Assembly: GCF_002179965.1 (NCBI RefSeq)
Contig: NZ_NGUQ01000009.1
Coordinates: 1-64,000 of the forward strand
From: Pandoraea sp. PE-S2T-3
GTDB taxonomy: Bacteria > Pseudomonadota > Gammaproteobacteria > Burkholderiales > Burkholderiaceae
DNA: 64,000 nucleotides
Reading direction: 5' to 3'
Shown here: piece after piece, positions 57,101-64,000 of the stretch
Numbering within the stretch: the first letter of the stretch is position 1
Layout of the letters: every line of letters begins with the position of its first letter
The notes under the pieces: generated by a model
Seen by the model: only the letters and a program-made list of their open reading frames with translations
Told to the model about the DNA's origin: nothing
Databases searched by the model: none
Position numbers and translations under genes: made by a program

Positions 57101-57208
57101 AGCTTTGAGAAAGCCGCGTCGCGACAGGGCGAAGCCTGAGGGACTTGAGGTATCGGGGGTCTGGGGGGTATCGGAAGCAGCAGATGAGCGAGCATCATCG
57201 CTCGACAT
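54176..57208 (-). CDS. Tat-exported molybdenum hydroxylase large subunit (IorB-like)
   Basis: 1,010 residues. Xanthine-oxidase superfamily, binding a molybdopterin-type cofactor; the long single-chain, Tat-signalled form resembles isoquinoline 1-oxidoreductase large subunit and the aldehyde-dehydrogenase-type enzymes. The signal SRRGFLKASVIAGISVYIAP exports the folded, cofactor-loaded protein. Segments seen: GTAKVTGAKIFARDVR, DKTSGLLQAFAADMECNGGGRMNFSPSVAMVG, SARGYGTLQSMAATEMMIDEMAAQLG, HHTAAEIGTGTSTSQAVAVAKW, HHSIMECGNQISPQLVSGQLQGGLAMGIGHAL. An inserted Ala/Pro/Ser-rich stretch of about 55 residues (nt about 54690-54860) breaks the C-terminal domain. The substrate is not known. Start could be 57247. 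Confidence 0.9.
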   Translation of the reverse strand: MSSDDARSSAASDTPQTPDTSSPSGFALSRRGFLKASVIAGISVYIAPLGSRAFAALFEDKNLTPVAWDAATGQAKFRIDGTAKVTGAKIFARDVRAADMPGWPKQQAHAFVLRATQADRPYLGFDLARLDDGLKPDRVVTADDLARDGVAFPEFYGDDMLLPAGKTPAYLGHAVAILIYHDFARFRFAKDKLKFHDEIIRYGEVSGPLERDPWGTFRFVRVGGKTAYDDDIYSSLKDAPIFPSMMRKHLPVWPDGNDHGKLDEQGMAYAGKIGESLTHPPGDWLVMSREYRTQSVDTAALEPDNANCWYDASTQTLHMVVPTQSPSEVAENAAAMVAKGHFPVKRLIVYPCYTVGYGSKDHYNMPFYGLAAAMYGDGLPVRLANDRYEQFQTSLKRHAFTMRYRIGVDKTSGLLQAFAADMECNGGGRMNFSPSVAMVGATAAQSIYYFPQSDLASVAIASRAIDAGSARGYGTLQSMAATEMMIDEMAAQLGLDAIDFRMKNALRSGMKNTQGAIPAGAVRVDEVLAKAKAHPLWTQRDKKKAEYEAAHPGRRYGVGFACVQKDFGTGAETSFARVEIDDQGKISLHHTAAEIGTGTSTSQAVAVAKWLGMPATDVHIAITDWPELPVVTSGDPYLMSQADQDKLAANPRWSPGYASPSSATNSAFYFTHSTREAARLLFMQGLWPAALSIWRRGLGGGQAAPLVVRVEDARWVEGKLSAAGMEALPLAMIAKTAHEMGLVTGATVHVFNRWQWAEADWDLGDGTTQRLPVDGIALRFGKGGANAPAAAPASTPAAAPVQAPAGKGSHRNSSNASAKSAAAARAANASATQVAAPVPATGYRVIDRKRVFYPPVQRNNAAVTYYSAVGTLVELSVHEATGKVELLTHHSIMECGNQISPQLVSGQLQGGLAMGIGHALHEYLPLYEDGPGNGTWNFNRYHLPRATDVAVWTQTGEVLPPISESDVPKGIAEVVMIPVVGAIVNGLAHAIGHRFTDLPVTPEKIQEVLA

Positions 57209-57750
57209 TGCCGCTGGCGGACAGTGTTTTCTTGGCAGGCGCGGCATAAGCGTTCCGTCCGTCGGCCGGGGGTACGGCCTTCTTGTTTGGGGGGACGTAT
57301 CACCAACACGAAACGGAAAACGGCACGCAAAACAGCACGATTACGATCACGACGCCTGGGGCAAAGTCATGACCCACGATGCTTGTGCGCAGTGCGCGAC
57401 ATTCATCTGCCGTGATGTCGTCGTGAAGTCTTATAGGACCACGCTTCATGAGTGACACCGGACACCTGAAGGCTACACGCCGCCTATGTGAATGACAAGG
57501 TGACGGATGACGCGCTGCGTGAGAACTGGCGCGGCTTTGCGCGCATTGCGCACCGTGCGGCGGGCAAGAGCGGGCGATATTCGGCGCGGATGATGTTGCT
57601 TATGCTTGATCGGAAATGGCGCTATATCCACTGGAATACGGCGCCATCCCGATATCGGCGGGCACGGCAAATTATTTTGTGCAGTGCGCTGATTTTTATC
57701 GTTTTTCTCAGGTGCCTTCCGACGAGTGCCGGCAACTGCGCGCGCCGCGC
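57209..57750. other. non-coding stretch
   Basis: 540 bp between the GNAT stop and the molybdenum-hydroxylase start (both minus strand), so it should contain the promoter of the hydroxylase operon and the 3' end of the GNAT transcript. It holds a perfect CCGATATCGG palindrome at 57649-57658 and an AT-richer patch at about 57670-57715. No real gene is evident on either strand and I see no hairpin with a T-run. Confidence 0.35.
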
Positions 57751-58254
57751 TCAGACGATGCGCAATTCCATGCACGTGAGATCGAGCCAGCGGCCGAACT
57801 TCGTGCCCACTTCGCTGAAAACACCGACCGTGCGAAAACCGAGCTTCTCGTGCAAGCGAATCGACGGCGCATTTTGCGCTTCGATGCTCGCGATCATCAC
57901 GTGGATGTTTGCGGCACGCGCGCGCTCGATCAGGGCACGCATGAGCGCCTCGCCAACGCCGCCGCCGCGCGCATTCTGGTGGATGTAGATCGAATGTTCG
58001 ACGGTGTGACGATAGCCGTCGAATGCGCGCCAGTCGCCATACGAGGCATAGCCGAGCACGTCGTCGCCACGTTGCGCAACGATGACAGGGAAACCCTTCG
58101 CCAAACGTGCGGTCAGCCACTCGCGACGATTGTCGAGATCGACGACGATCTCGTTCCAGATGGCCGTGGTGTGTTCCACGGCATCGTTGTAGATATCGCG
58201 AATGACGGCGAGGTCCGAGTCGGTGGCGTCGCGAACGGTGACGGCTGGCTTCAT
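57751..58254 (-). CDS. GNAT N-acetyltransferase (PAT-like)
   Basis: 167 residues. Begins MKPAVTVRDATDSDLAVIRDIYNDAVEHTTAIWNE, the start of phosphinothricin-acetyltransferase-like GNATs. The acetyl-CoA site is IYIHQNARGGGVGEALMRALIERAR, with a C-terminal GFRTVGVFSEVGTKFGRWLDLTCMELRI. The acceptor amine may be a small toxic amine or amino acid. Divergent from the XRE-cupin gene across a 92-bp gap that holds a long palindrome. Confidence 0.88.
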   Translation of the reverse strand: MKPAVTVRDATDSDLAVIRDIYNDAVEHTTAIWNEIVVDLDNRREWLTARLAKGFPVIVAQRGDDVLGYASYGDWRAFDGYRHTVEHSIYIHQNARGGGVGEALMRALIERARAANIHVMIASIEAQNAPSIRLHEKLGFRTVGVFSEVGTKFGRWLDLTCMELRIV

Positions 58255-58304
58255 GATGAGGTTTCCACGCAAGGTGTAGCGATGACAATGATGTCTAATT
58301 TCGA

Positions 58305-58344
58305 TGTCTAGTTTACTAGAAATTAATTTCCAGTAAACTGGACA
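58305..58344. promoter_or_regulatory. 40-bp near-perfect palindrome before the XRE-cupin gene
   Basis: The 20-bp halves beginning TGTCTAGTTTACT and ending AGTAAACTGGACA are inverse complements with only two mismatched pairs (58309/58340 and 58318/58331). It ends two bases before the ATG of the XRE-cupin gene and lies within the divergent gap to the GNAT gene. It leaves almost no room for a ribosome site, so translation and transcription signals must overlap it. Confidence 0.85.
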
Positions 58345-58346
58345 GC

Positions 58347-58937
58347 ATGGATATCAACGAACGCATCGCCCGCCGGGTTCGCGATTTGCGAAGTGAGCGC
58401 GGCTACTCTCTCGACACGCTGGCCGAGCGCAGCGGCGTGAGCCGTTCGAGCATTTCGCTCATCGAGCGCGCCCAGACGAGCCCGACCGCCAATGTGCTCG
58501 ACAAGCTGGCGACGGCACTCGACGTCACACTTGCCTCGCTGTTCGACGAGAGCGCCGGCGACGATGCGCAGCCCTCGCCGGTCGCGCGACGCGCCGATCA
58601 ACCCGTGTGGACCGACCCCGACTCCGGTTACGTGCGCCGCAACCTCTCGCCCGCCGAAGCCTCGCCGCTGCAATTCGTGGAAGTGCACTTCCCGGCCGGC
58701 GAGCGCGTGGCGTACGACACGGGCGCGCGCGACAACGAAGTCTGGCAACAGGTCTGGGTCATCGGCGGCACCATCGAGATTACGCTGGGCAACACCACGT
58801 GGCGGCTCGATGCCGGCGATTGTCTCGCGATGCGGCTCGATCGACCGATCGGCTATCACAACCCGACCTCGGCGACGGCGCACTACCTCGTCGGGCTCGT
58901 TACGCTACCGTTCGTCGCTGCCCGGAGGGCAACATGA
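58347..58937 (+). CDS. XRE-family regulator with cupin domain
   Basis: 196 residues. An N-terminal HTH_3 domain (RIARRVRDLRSERGYSLDTLAERSGVSRSSISLIERAQTSPTANVLDKLATALDVTLASLFDE) joined to a C-terminal cupin (from about 110, VEVHFPAGERVAYDTGARDNEVWQQVWVIGGTIEITLGNTTWRLDAGDCLAMRLDRPIGYHNP) for effector binding. This layout is common in metabolic and amino-acid-responsive repressors. Overlaps the next gene by four bases (ATGA). The palindrome immediately before its start suggests autoregulation. Confidence 0.92.
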   Translation: MDINERIARRVRDLRSERGYSLDTLAERSGVSRSSISLIERAQTSPTANVLDKLATALDVTLASLFDESAGDDAQPSPVARRADQPVWTDPDSGYVRRNLSPAEASPLQFVEVHFPAGERVAYDTGARDNEVWQQVWVIGGTIEITLGNTTWRLDAGDCLAMRLDRPIGYHNPTSATAHYLVGLVTLPFVAARRAT

Positions 58938-59479
58938 CGTCATCCATTACCTTGCAACGGCTCGACGGCGCGCAAGCGCTGGCCGAAGTCGACGCGCTCG
59001 CCGATGTGCTGATCGACTGCGTGGAAGGCGGCGCATCGGTCAGTTTCATGCTGCCGCTCACGCGCGAACGTGCAACAACGTTCTGGCGCAAGGTCGCCGA
59101 GAGCGTGGCCCGTGGCGAGCGTGTGCTGCTGGTTGCGCGCACCCGTGATGGCGAAGCAGGGAATCAAGGCAAGATCGTCGGCACCGTGCAACTGATTCTC
59201 GATCTTCCCGAAAACCAGCCGCACCGCGCCGACGTAGCGAAGATGCTGGTGCATCGCGACGCGCGTCGGCAAGGCGTAGCGCAGGCACTGATGGCAGCCA
59301 TCGATGATGTGGCGCGCGCCGAGCGCCGCCATGTCCTCGTGCTGGACACCGTCACCGGTGGCGACGCCGAGCGGTTATATCAACGCAGCGGCTGGCAACG
59401 CGCAGGCGACGTGCCGAAGTTCGCGCTCATGCCCGACGGCGAATTCTGCGCCACGACGTTCTATTACAAGCACCTCTGA
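58934..59479 (+). CDS. GNAT N-acetyltransferase
   Basis: 181 residues. Begins MTSSITLQRLDG with a GGAGG upstream; the longer frame (58607) is not used. Acetyl-CoA loop: HRDARRQGVAQALMAAIDDVARAERRHVLVLDTVTGGDAERLYQRSGWQRAGDVP. Immediately downstream of the XRE-cupin gene with a 4-base overlap, so likely co-transcribed and controlled by it. Target amine unknown. Confidence 0.87.
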   Translation: MTSSITLQRLDGAQALAEVDALADVLIDCVEGGASVSFMLPLTRERATTFWRKVAESVARGERVLLVARTRDGEAGNQGKIVGTVQLILDLPENQPHRADVAKMLVHRDARRQGVAQALMAAIDDVARAERRHVLVLDTVTGGDAERLYQRSGWQRAGDVPKFALMPDGEFCATTFYYKHL

Positions 59480-59494
59480 TCTCTGAAGCATCAC

Positions 59495-60598
59495 TCAGCG
59501 CACGGCCGCCAGTCCCTCCAGTAACGCCTTGTGGAACGCCACCGGGTCTTGCATCTGCGGGGCATGGCCCAGTTCGGGAAACTCCACCAGCGTCGAGCCG
59601 GGAATCGCCGCATGCGTCGCCTTTGCGAGCGCCGGGTAATGCCCGATGCGCGCCTGCACTTCCGGCGGCGAAAAATCTTTGCCGATCGCGGTCGTGTCCT
59701 TGTCGCCGATGAGCAGCCATGTCGGCACGCGAATCTGGCCGAATTCATACACCACCGGCTGCGTGTAGATCATGTCGTAGAGCAGCGCCGAGTTCCACGC
59801 GACGATGCGCTTGCCCGGTCCGCGATACATCCCCGCTAGCATCTGCACCCACGGCTCATAACGCTCGTTCCACTGCCCGGCGTAGTACGTCGCCTGTTCA
59901 TAGCGGCGAATACTGGGTGCGCTCGTACGAAGATCGCGCTCATACCACTCGTCCACCGTTTTCGACGGCACACCGAGTGCCTTCCAGTCTTCCAGACCGA
60001 TCGGATTGACGAGCACCAACTGCTGCGTCTCTTCGGGATACATCAGCGCATAGCGCGCGGCGAGCATGCCGCCCGTCGAGTGGCCGACGATCGTCGCGCG
60101 GGTGATTCCCAGCGACGCGAGCAGCGCATGCGTGTTGTTCGCCAGTTGCTGGAAGCTGTACTGATATTGCGCGGGCTTGCTCGATTTGCAGAAGCCGATC
60201 TGGTCGGGGGCAATCACGCGATAGCCGGCACCGCTCAACACGTCGATGGTCTCGCGCCACGTCGCCGCGCAGAAATTCTTGCCATGCAGCAGCACGACGG
60301 TACGACCGTTGGGCTGCGCCGGTTTTACGTCGAGATACACCATGTGCAGCGGCGTGCGCTGCGAGGTGAAGTCGAAACGGTTCACCGGATACGGATAGTC
60401 GAAGCCTTGAAGCTCGGGCCCATACGCCGGACCCGCGTTGCTGTCGGCGCTATCGGCGGCATGGGCGGCCGACGGCGCGACGCCCGAAAGGGCGATCAAA
60501 GGAACGAGCGACGTCACGCCGGCGAAAGCGCACGCGCGCAATGCCGCCGCACAGTATCGGGAGACACGGCGCAGGCGCGTTTGAGGCATTGAGGTCAT
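59495..60598 (-). CDS. exported alpha/beta hydrolase
   Basis: 367 residues. A signal peptide (CAFAGVTSLVPLIALSGVAPSAAHA) exports it. The catalytic frame is complete: HGKNFCAATW with oxyanion, nucleophile elbow GHSTGG, GDKDTTAIG as acid region and ELGHAPQ for the histidine. Resembles epoxide-hydrolase/esterase-type enzymes with a variable cap; the substrate is unknown. Start at ATG 60598; the open frame upstream to 60742 looks unrelated. Confidence 0.85.
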   Translation of the reverse strand: MTSMPQTRLRRVSRYCAAALRACAFAGVTSLVPLIALSGVAPSAAHAADSADSNAGPAYGPELQGFDYPYPVNRFDFTSQRTPLHMVYLDVKPAQPNGRTVVLLHGKNFCAATWRETIDVLSGAGYRVIAPDQIGFCKSSKPAQYQYSFQQLANNTHALLASLGITRATIVGHSTGGMLAARYALMYPEETQQLVLVNPIGLEDWKALGVPSKTVDEWYERDLRTSAPSIRRYEQATYYAGQWNERYEPWVQMLAGMYRGPGKRIVAWNSALLYDMIYTQPVVYEFGQIRVPTWLLIGDKDTTAIGKDFSPPEVQARIGHYPALAKATHAAIPGSTLVEFPELGHAPQMQDPVAFHKALLEGLAAVR

Positions 60599-60683
60599 GG
60601 GAGCAAGCGTGCGATGGCACGCGAAGTGGCACAAAGCGGATGCCGGCGATTGTGCCACGGGCTCGCGCGCGGCGAGCACCACG

Positions 60684-60735
60684 CAAAAAGGCACGCCACC
60701 GCCTCCTGCCAACAGAGACTTATGGACGTGCCTTT
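60684..60735 (-). terminator. Rho-independent terminator of the DUF4148 gene
   Basis: AAAGGCACG (60687-60695) and CGTGCCTTT (60727-60735) form a 9-bp perfect stem with a 31-base loop. On the minus strand the stem ends in a T-run, as expected for a terminator of the DUF4148 gene 57 bp upstream. Confidence 0.6.
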
Positions 60736-60791
60736 GAGGCATCAGCCCCCATCACTCAATGACAGGGCGACCCGGGGGGCTGAGTGACGGC

Positions 60792-61100
60792 TTAGTTACC
60801 GAAGTAGGTCGTACCGGCGCGTTGCAGGCCACCGACCGAACCCGGCGTGACCGGTGCCGCAGCGGCGGCCGGTTGTGCGCTGGGCACAGCCTTCGGGTAG
60901 ACGGTGTCGTGTTGCACGACCAGACCGTCCTTCTGCGCCTGGATCAGTTCTTCGCGAACCTGAGCACGCGTGAGCACGCTGGTTTGCGGAACCCACGAGA
61001 ATTCCGACGGGCCGTCAAAAGCATCGCTGGCGAAGGCCGAACCGGCCGACACAGCCAACATGGCGGAAATCAGGGCAGAGGTAATAAGAGTGCGCTTCAT
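60792..61100 (-). CDS. DUF4148-family exported protein
   Basis: 102 residues. GGAGA 8 bases upstream gives the start MKRTLITSALISAMLAVSAGSAFASDA, a textbook signal peptide. The mature part has TRAQVREELIQAQKDGLVVQHDTVYP, the DUF4148 motif seen in many small exported proteins of Burkholderia-related bacteria. Function unknown; often several copies per genome. An inverted repeat lies upstream of it (61171-61196). Confidence 0.9.
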   Translation of the reverse strand: MKRTLITSALISAMLAVSAGSAFASDAFDGPSEFSWVPQTSVLTRAQVREELIQAQKDGLVVQHDTVYPKAVPSAQPAAAAAPVTPGSVGGLQRAGTTYFGN

Positions 61101-61170
61101 GGTGTTTCTCCTGTCTATTGAAAGGGGCGATGCTTGATTCATCGTCGACAATGACAGTCTATTCGTGTGT

Positions 61171-61196
61171 TAATTGATGATAAATACCATCAATTA
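61171..61196. promoter_or_regulatory. 26-bp dyad upstream of DUF4148 gene
   Basis: TAATTGATG (61171-61179) and CATCAATTA (61188-61196) are exact inverse complements with an 8-base spacer. It sits 71 bases upstream of the DUF4148 start in an AT-rich region that is the likely promoter. It looks like an operator for an unidentified regulator. Confidence 0.55.
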
Positions 61197-61705
61197 CAAT
61201 CATTTATTTCATATTTAGAAATAATTGGATTAAACGGGGTCGCATTGATGCGCTTCGCCCCTACACGTCCAACAAGTCAGAAGCCAAGCCCGCCATTCGG
61301 CATAACCCTCAGGTTTGAAGGGTTATACCGGCAGGTGCTACCCGCCCGATGTTTCACATATTCATCAACGCCGCAGCCGCATTGGGCGACGCATGTTTCG
61401 GCACCCGCAACGCTCGCGATGTGGGCACTCACGCAACAAGTTAGTGAGCGCGAACCCCGCTACGCCGGGGCTTATGGTATTTTTCACTCGCTTCAAACGC
61501 GCGTATAAGCGAGCCCTCGCTTCGGAAACCGAAAGAATTGTGCAAAACCGGACTGCATTCATCCGCGGTCCGCATGGCTGCCACAACTTTGACGCCTTGG
61601 GAACGGTTTTGAAGGGTCAGAAAGAAACTCTGTAAAATCCGCAGCGGCAATGGGGGCCTAGCGCCTCACTGGATACCTCGCCGCTCAAGGGAAGATAAGC
61701 ATCAG
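61197..61705. other. intergenic region with hairpin and a doubtful ORF
   Basis: 500 bp between the divergent DUF4148 and GntR genes. It holds ATAACCCT (61302-61309) inverted as AGGGTTAT (61319-61326) and a plus-strand open frame of 106 codons (61315-61635, ending GTVLKGQKETL). The ORF has no good ribosome site and a composition not typical of the neighbouring genes; I cannot confirm it. A small RNA is possible. Confidence 0.3.
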
Positions 61706-62344
61706 ATGAAAGCGCCCAGCAACCTGATTACTGGTGAAGTGCGGACGAAAATCCGCGGCATGATTCTCGCCTCGGAGCTCAAGCCGGGGCAGCGCCTTAT
61801 CGAAGACGATCTGATCCAGTTGCTCGGCGTTGGCCGCACGCCGGTGCGCGAAGCGCTGCTGATCCTGCAAGGCGAAGGCTTTATCGCCCGCAATCGCGGT
61901 TGGGAAGTTCAGGGGGTCGATCACCTTCAGGTGAATGCGATCTTCGAAAGCCGTGCCGCGATCGAAGCGGAAACGGCGCGGCTGGCCGCCCGCAAAATCA
62001 CGCCCGAAGCCTGTGATGAGCTTGCCGCGCTCATCGAGCAAATGGAGCCGAGCACTCATCTGCCGCGTCTGGCACTGAACCGCCTGAACAGCGAATTCCA
62101 CGAATTGATCGTCAAAGCCGCCGATAACGTCGTGCTGACGCAGTTTCACGAGCGTATTCAGTTCTATTACTGGGCGCTGCGCATTCCCGTCATGTTCTCG
62201 GACGAGCAACTGAGCGCAACCAACGCCCAGCATCGCGAATTGGTCGACGCGCTGCGTGCGCACGATGAAGTGCGCGCCGCACAGATTGCGCGTCATCACG
62301 TTGAGACGACGATGGGCATCGTCGAGCCCGCCCTGCCGCGCTGA
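61706..62344 (+). CDS. GntR-family regulator, FCD type
   Basis: 212 residues. Winged helix MKAPSNLITGEVRTKIRGMILASELKPGQRLIEDDLIQLLGVGRTPVREALLILQGEGFI; then an all-helical FCD ligand domain (about 75-205) with FESRAAIEAETARLAARKI and the metal-site residues NSEFHELI and HHVETTM typical of FadR-subfamily proteins. Likely a metabolite-responsive repressor; the target is not in view. The next gene on the other strand is convergent with a 126-bp gap. Confidence 0.9.
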   Translation: MKAPSNLITGEVRTKIRGMILASELKPGQRLIEDDLIQLLGVGRTPVREALLILQGEGFIARNRGWEVQGVDHLQVNAIFESRAAIEAETARLAARKITPEACDELAALIEQMEPSTHLPRLALNRLNSEFHELIVKAADNVVLTQFHERIQFYYWALRIPVMFSDEQLSATNAQHRELVDALRAHDEVRAAQIARHHVETTMGIVEPALPR

Positions 62345-62470
62345 ACCGCACGAGCGGCGGGTCTCAAGCGCGCCATCTGCCTACATTCCCCATACAAGCT
62401 GCATAGACGCGCCCAGAAGGCTGCCGCCGGGCCGCGTCAAGGCGTGGGCTACCTCGAATCGTCCGGCCGG

Positions 62471-62986
62471 TTAGCGCACCAGATAACCCGCCACGCGCCA
62501 GCGGCTGTCGACGCCGTAAAACATCGTGACCATTTCATGCGCGTCGGCCTTGTTCTCGAACGCCGTGTCGTACTGAATCACCACATACTCACCGTCGGGC
62601 TGCCCTGGAATGGCGCGCGTGAACACCGCGTCCGCCACCTTGCGTGATTTCACTTTGCCCAGCGGCGTGCGCGCAGCACTCAGGCTCTGCGCCCACGCGT
62701 CGGCCGGCAACGAGCGTTGAAACACGGCTGCCGCCTGTTCCCAGCTTTGTTCTGCGCGGTTGATATCCACCAGTCCGAGCCAGAGATTTGCGGCTTCGAG
62801 TGCCGGTTTCACATCGCGGTTGATGTCGCTTGCCGGAGCACTCACGCCGCTGGCCGGCGTCGCAAACAGCGGCGGCTGGGCCGAGCGCCGTGTCATCGGC
62901 TCCTGCGCCTGCACCGCGGCTGCGCTAAGACCGGCGGCCACGGCAAGCGTGAGTGTCAGGAAACGGCGAAGGCGGGACATCGACAT
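62471..62986 (-). CDS. DUF4019-family exported protein
   Basis: 171 residues. Signal peptide FLTLTLAVAAGLSAAAVQAQ; AGGAG 8 bases before ATG 62986 fixes the start. The main domain has LEAANLWLGLVDINRAEQSWEQAAAVFQRSL, WAQSLSAARTPLGKVKSRKVADAVFTRAIPGQPDGEYVVIQYDTAFENKADAHEMVTMFYGVDSRWRVAGYLVR. This is the DUF4019 pattern of small periplasmic proteins (function unknown). Divergent from the GGDEF gene. Confidence 0.88.
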   Translation of the reverse strand: MSMSRLRRFLTLTLAVAAGLSAAAVQAQEPMTRRSAQPPLFATPASGVSAPASDINRDVKPALEAANLWLGLVDINRAEQSWEQAAAVFQRSLPADAWAQSLSAARTPLGKVKSRKVADAVFTRAIPGQPDGEYVVIQYDTAFENKADAHEMVTMFYGVDSRWRVAGYLVR

Positions 62987-63108
62987 GACAAAAGCTCCTG
63001 GAGATAGACGGTAAACCTTAACCCGGCCATTCTACTGGTGTGTAACGCGCACAGCGTCGTACATTACAATGCACTACACATGCCCGCCTCCCCCCGCCGG
63101 CCTTCCCC

Positions 63109-64000
63109 ATGTTGACGACGTCTCTGCTCGCGATCACTGCCCTGCTCAGCTTCATGATGTTGCTGATCATCGGCTCGCTGGTACGCTCGCGCGTCGCGGG
63201 AGTGCGCGAGTGGTGCTGGGCCAACGTGGCGGTGCTCATCTCGTTGCCACTGTTCGCCCTGCGCGGCCACGTCCCCGACTTCCTTTCGATTCCCGTTGCC
63301 AACGTCATGCTTGGCGGCGGCCTGCTGCTCTATTACGCCGGTTGTGCCCGCTATCTCGGCCAGTCACCGCACTGGCCGGTGCTCGGCGCGTCGCTCGGCG
63401 TGTTGGCCGGGTCCATGTTGTTCTGGTTCTACGGCAGCGAGAACACACAGTTGCGGGTCGTCATTGTCTCGGCGTATCACGCGGTGGTCCTGCTCGCCAC
63501 GGCCGTGCTTATCATGCGGCACATCCCGCCACGGCGGCATCCCTATAACTATTGGCTCACGGCGGGACTCGCCACGGCATTTGCCATCGGACACATCGTG
63601 CGGGGTGCCGTGTTCGGCTGGGCACCCGCGCCCGGCCCCGAGTTGATGGGGGCGTCGACGTTCAACGCCGTCATGCTCACCATCGGCGCGGTCGTCATGC
63701 CGGCGATGACGATGGGTTCCGTCATGATGATTCACGACGCCATGCTGGCTACCGCCGAGGAAGCCGCCAATCGCGACTATCTGACGGGCGCGCTCTCGCG
63801 CAAGCATTTCGATCTGCTCGCCCGGCAGGAGATGGCGCGGGCGCTGTCGCACGGCTGGCCGTTGTCGATCGTGGTCATCGACCTCGATCACTTCAAGCAG
63901 ATCAACGACACCTACGGCCACGCGGGCGGCGACACCGTGCTGCGCGAGTTCGTCAAACTGGTGCGCGACGGTTTGCGCGAAGGCGATATCTTCGGGCGGC
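63109..64000 (+). CDS. membrane diguanylate cyclase, 3' end cut by the window
   Basis: At least 297 codons visible. Six or seven hydrophobic helices (residues 1-215) form a MASE-type membrane sensor. After a short helix (LATAEEAANRD) the GGDEF domain starts at YLTGALSRKHFDLLARQEMARA and runs to DLDHFKQINDTYGHAGGDTVLREF; the window ends just before the GG[DE]EF catalytic signature. It would make cyclic-di-GMP from GTP if that loop is intact. The start at 63109 is the first plausible ATG. Confidence 0.85.
   Translation, partial: MLTTSLLAITALLSFMMLLIIGSLVRSRVAGVREWCWANVAVLISLPLFALRGHVPDFLSIPVANVMLGGGLLLYYAGCARYLGQSPHWPVLGASLGVLAGSMLFWFYGSENTQLRVVIVSAYHAVVLLATAVLIMRHIPPRRHPYNYWLTAGLATAFAIGHIVRGAVFGWAPAPGPELMGASTFNAVMLTIGAVVMPAMTMGSVMMIHDAMLATAEEAANRDYLTGALSRKHFDLLARQEMARALSHGWPLSIVVIDLDHFKQINDTYGHAGGDTVLREFVKLVRDGLREGDIFGR

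Noticed and set aside
54164-57139. 991-codon plus-strand ORF opposite the molybdenum hydroxylase
   Set aside because: Antisense shadow of a clear enzyme; no export signal, motif or ribosome site.

Overview
The window is a gene-dense, high-GC stretch of a beta-proteobacterial chromosome. The best fit is the family Burkholderiaceae, probably Pandoraea or a close relative. This rests on the gene content (pgk-pyk-fba, purC-purE-purK-tsaC, a DUF4148 exported protein, waaF with its small zinc-finger neighbour) and is an inference, because no 16S or other marker is present. I see no rRNA, tRNA, CRISPR array, insertion sequence, integrase or replication origin.

Layout. 1-6.3 kb: the tail of a small exported protein, an OmpR-type two-component pair, a PBP4-type D,D-carboxypeptidase (dacB) and a fatty-acid-hydroxylase-type membrane protein. 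5.3-15.8 kb: minus-strand housekeeping genes, glycolysis (pgk, pyk, fba) followed by purine synthesis (purC, purE, purK) and a Sua5-type tRNA t6A gene. Between fba and purC sit two genes that look foreign to that block; one encodes a 575-residue protein with a dual-specificity-phosphatase-like but altered active-site loop. 15.8-22.3 kb: an AzlCD exporter, then a plus-strand run zinc finger-waaF-SnoaL-YheT-hypothetical, and an MFS permease. 22.4-28.4 kb: a BepA-like protease, moaC, a MarR/EamA divergent pair with clear operators, and an MFS/LysR divergent pair.

28.5-30.6 kb: groES-groEL with a perfect CIRCE operator; groEL as given is broken by a one-base frameshift. 30.7-33.5 kb: an isoprenylcysteine-methyltransferase-like membrane protein and a Tat-exported class-A-type serine hydrolase. 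33.5-43.3 kb: a giant glycine-rich autotransporter (about 2,080 residues, roughly 20 repeats), divergent from a NarL-type regulator and a 7TM sensor kinase, then an orphan eCIS-core (DUF4157) protein. 43.4-46.9 kb: a lipoprotein and a third two-component pair. 47.2-50.7 kb: an exported methionine-sulfoxide repair operon, msrB-dipZ-msrA. 50.7-51.9 kb: a WYL regulator and a VOC protein.

52-57.2 kb: a three-gene operon for a Tat-exported molybdenum hydroxylase, its 2Fe-2S subunit and a tri-haem cytochrome c lipoprotein. 57.7-64 kb: GNAT and XRE-cupin genes flanking a long palindrome, an exported alpha/beta hydrolase, a DUF4148 protein, a non-coding stretch, a GntR regulator, a DUF4019 protein, and a membrane diguanylate cyclase cut by the window end.

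The parts that most merit a second look are the groEL frameshift, the phosphatase-like protein with a CX6R loop inside the glycolysis/purine block, the repeat-rich autotransporter beside its own candidate signalling pair, the exported Msr/DipZ operon, and the near-perfect 40-bp palindrome that runs almost into the start codon of an XRE-cupin regulator.
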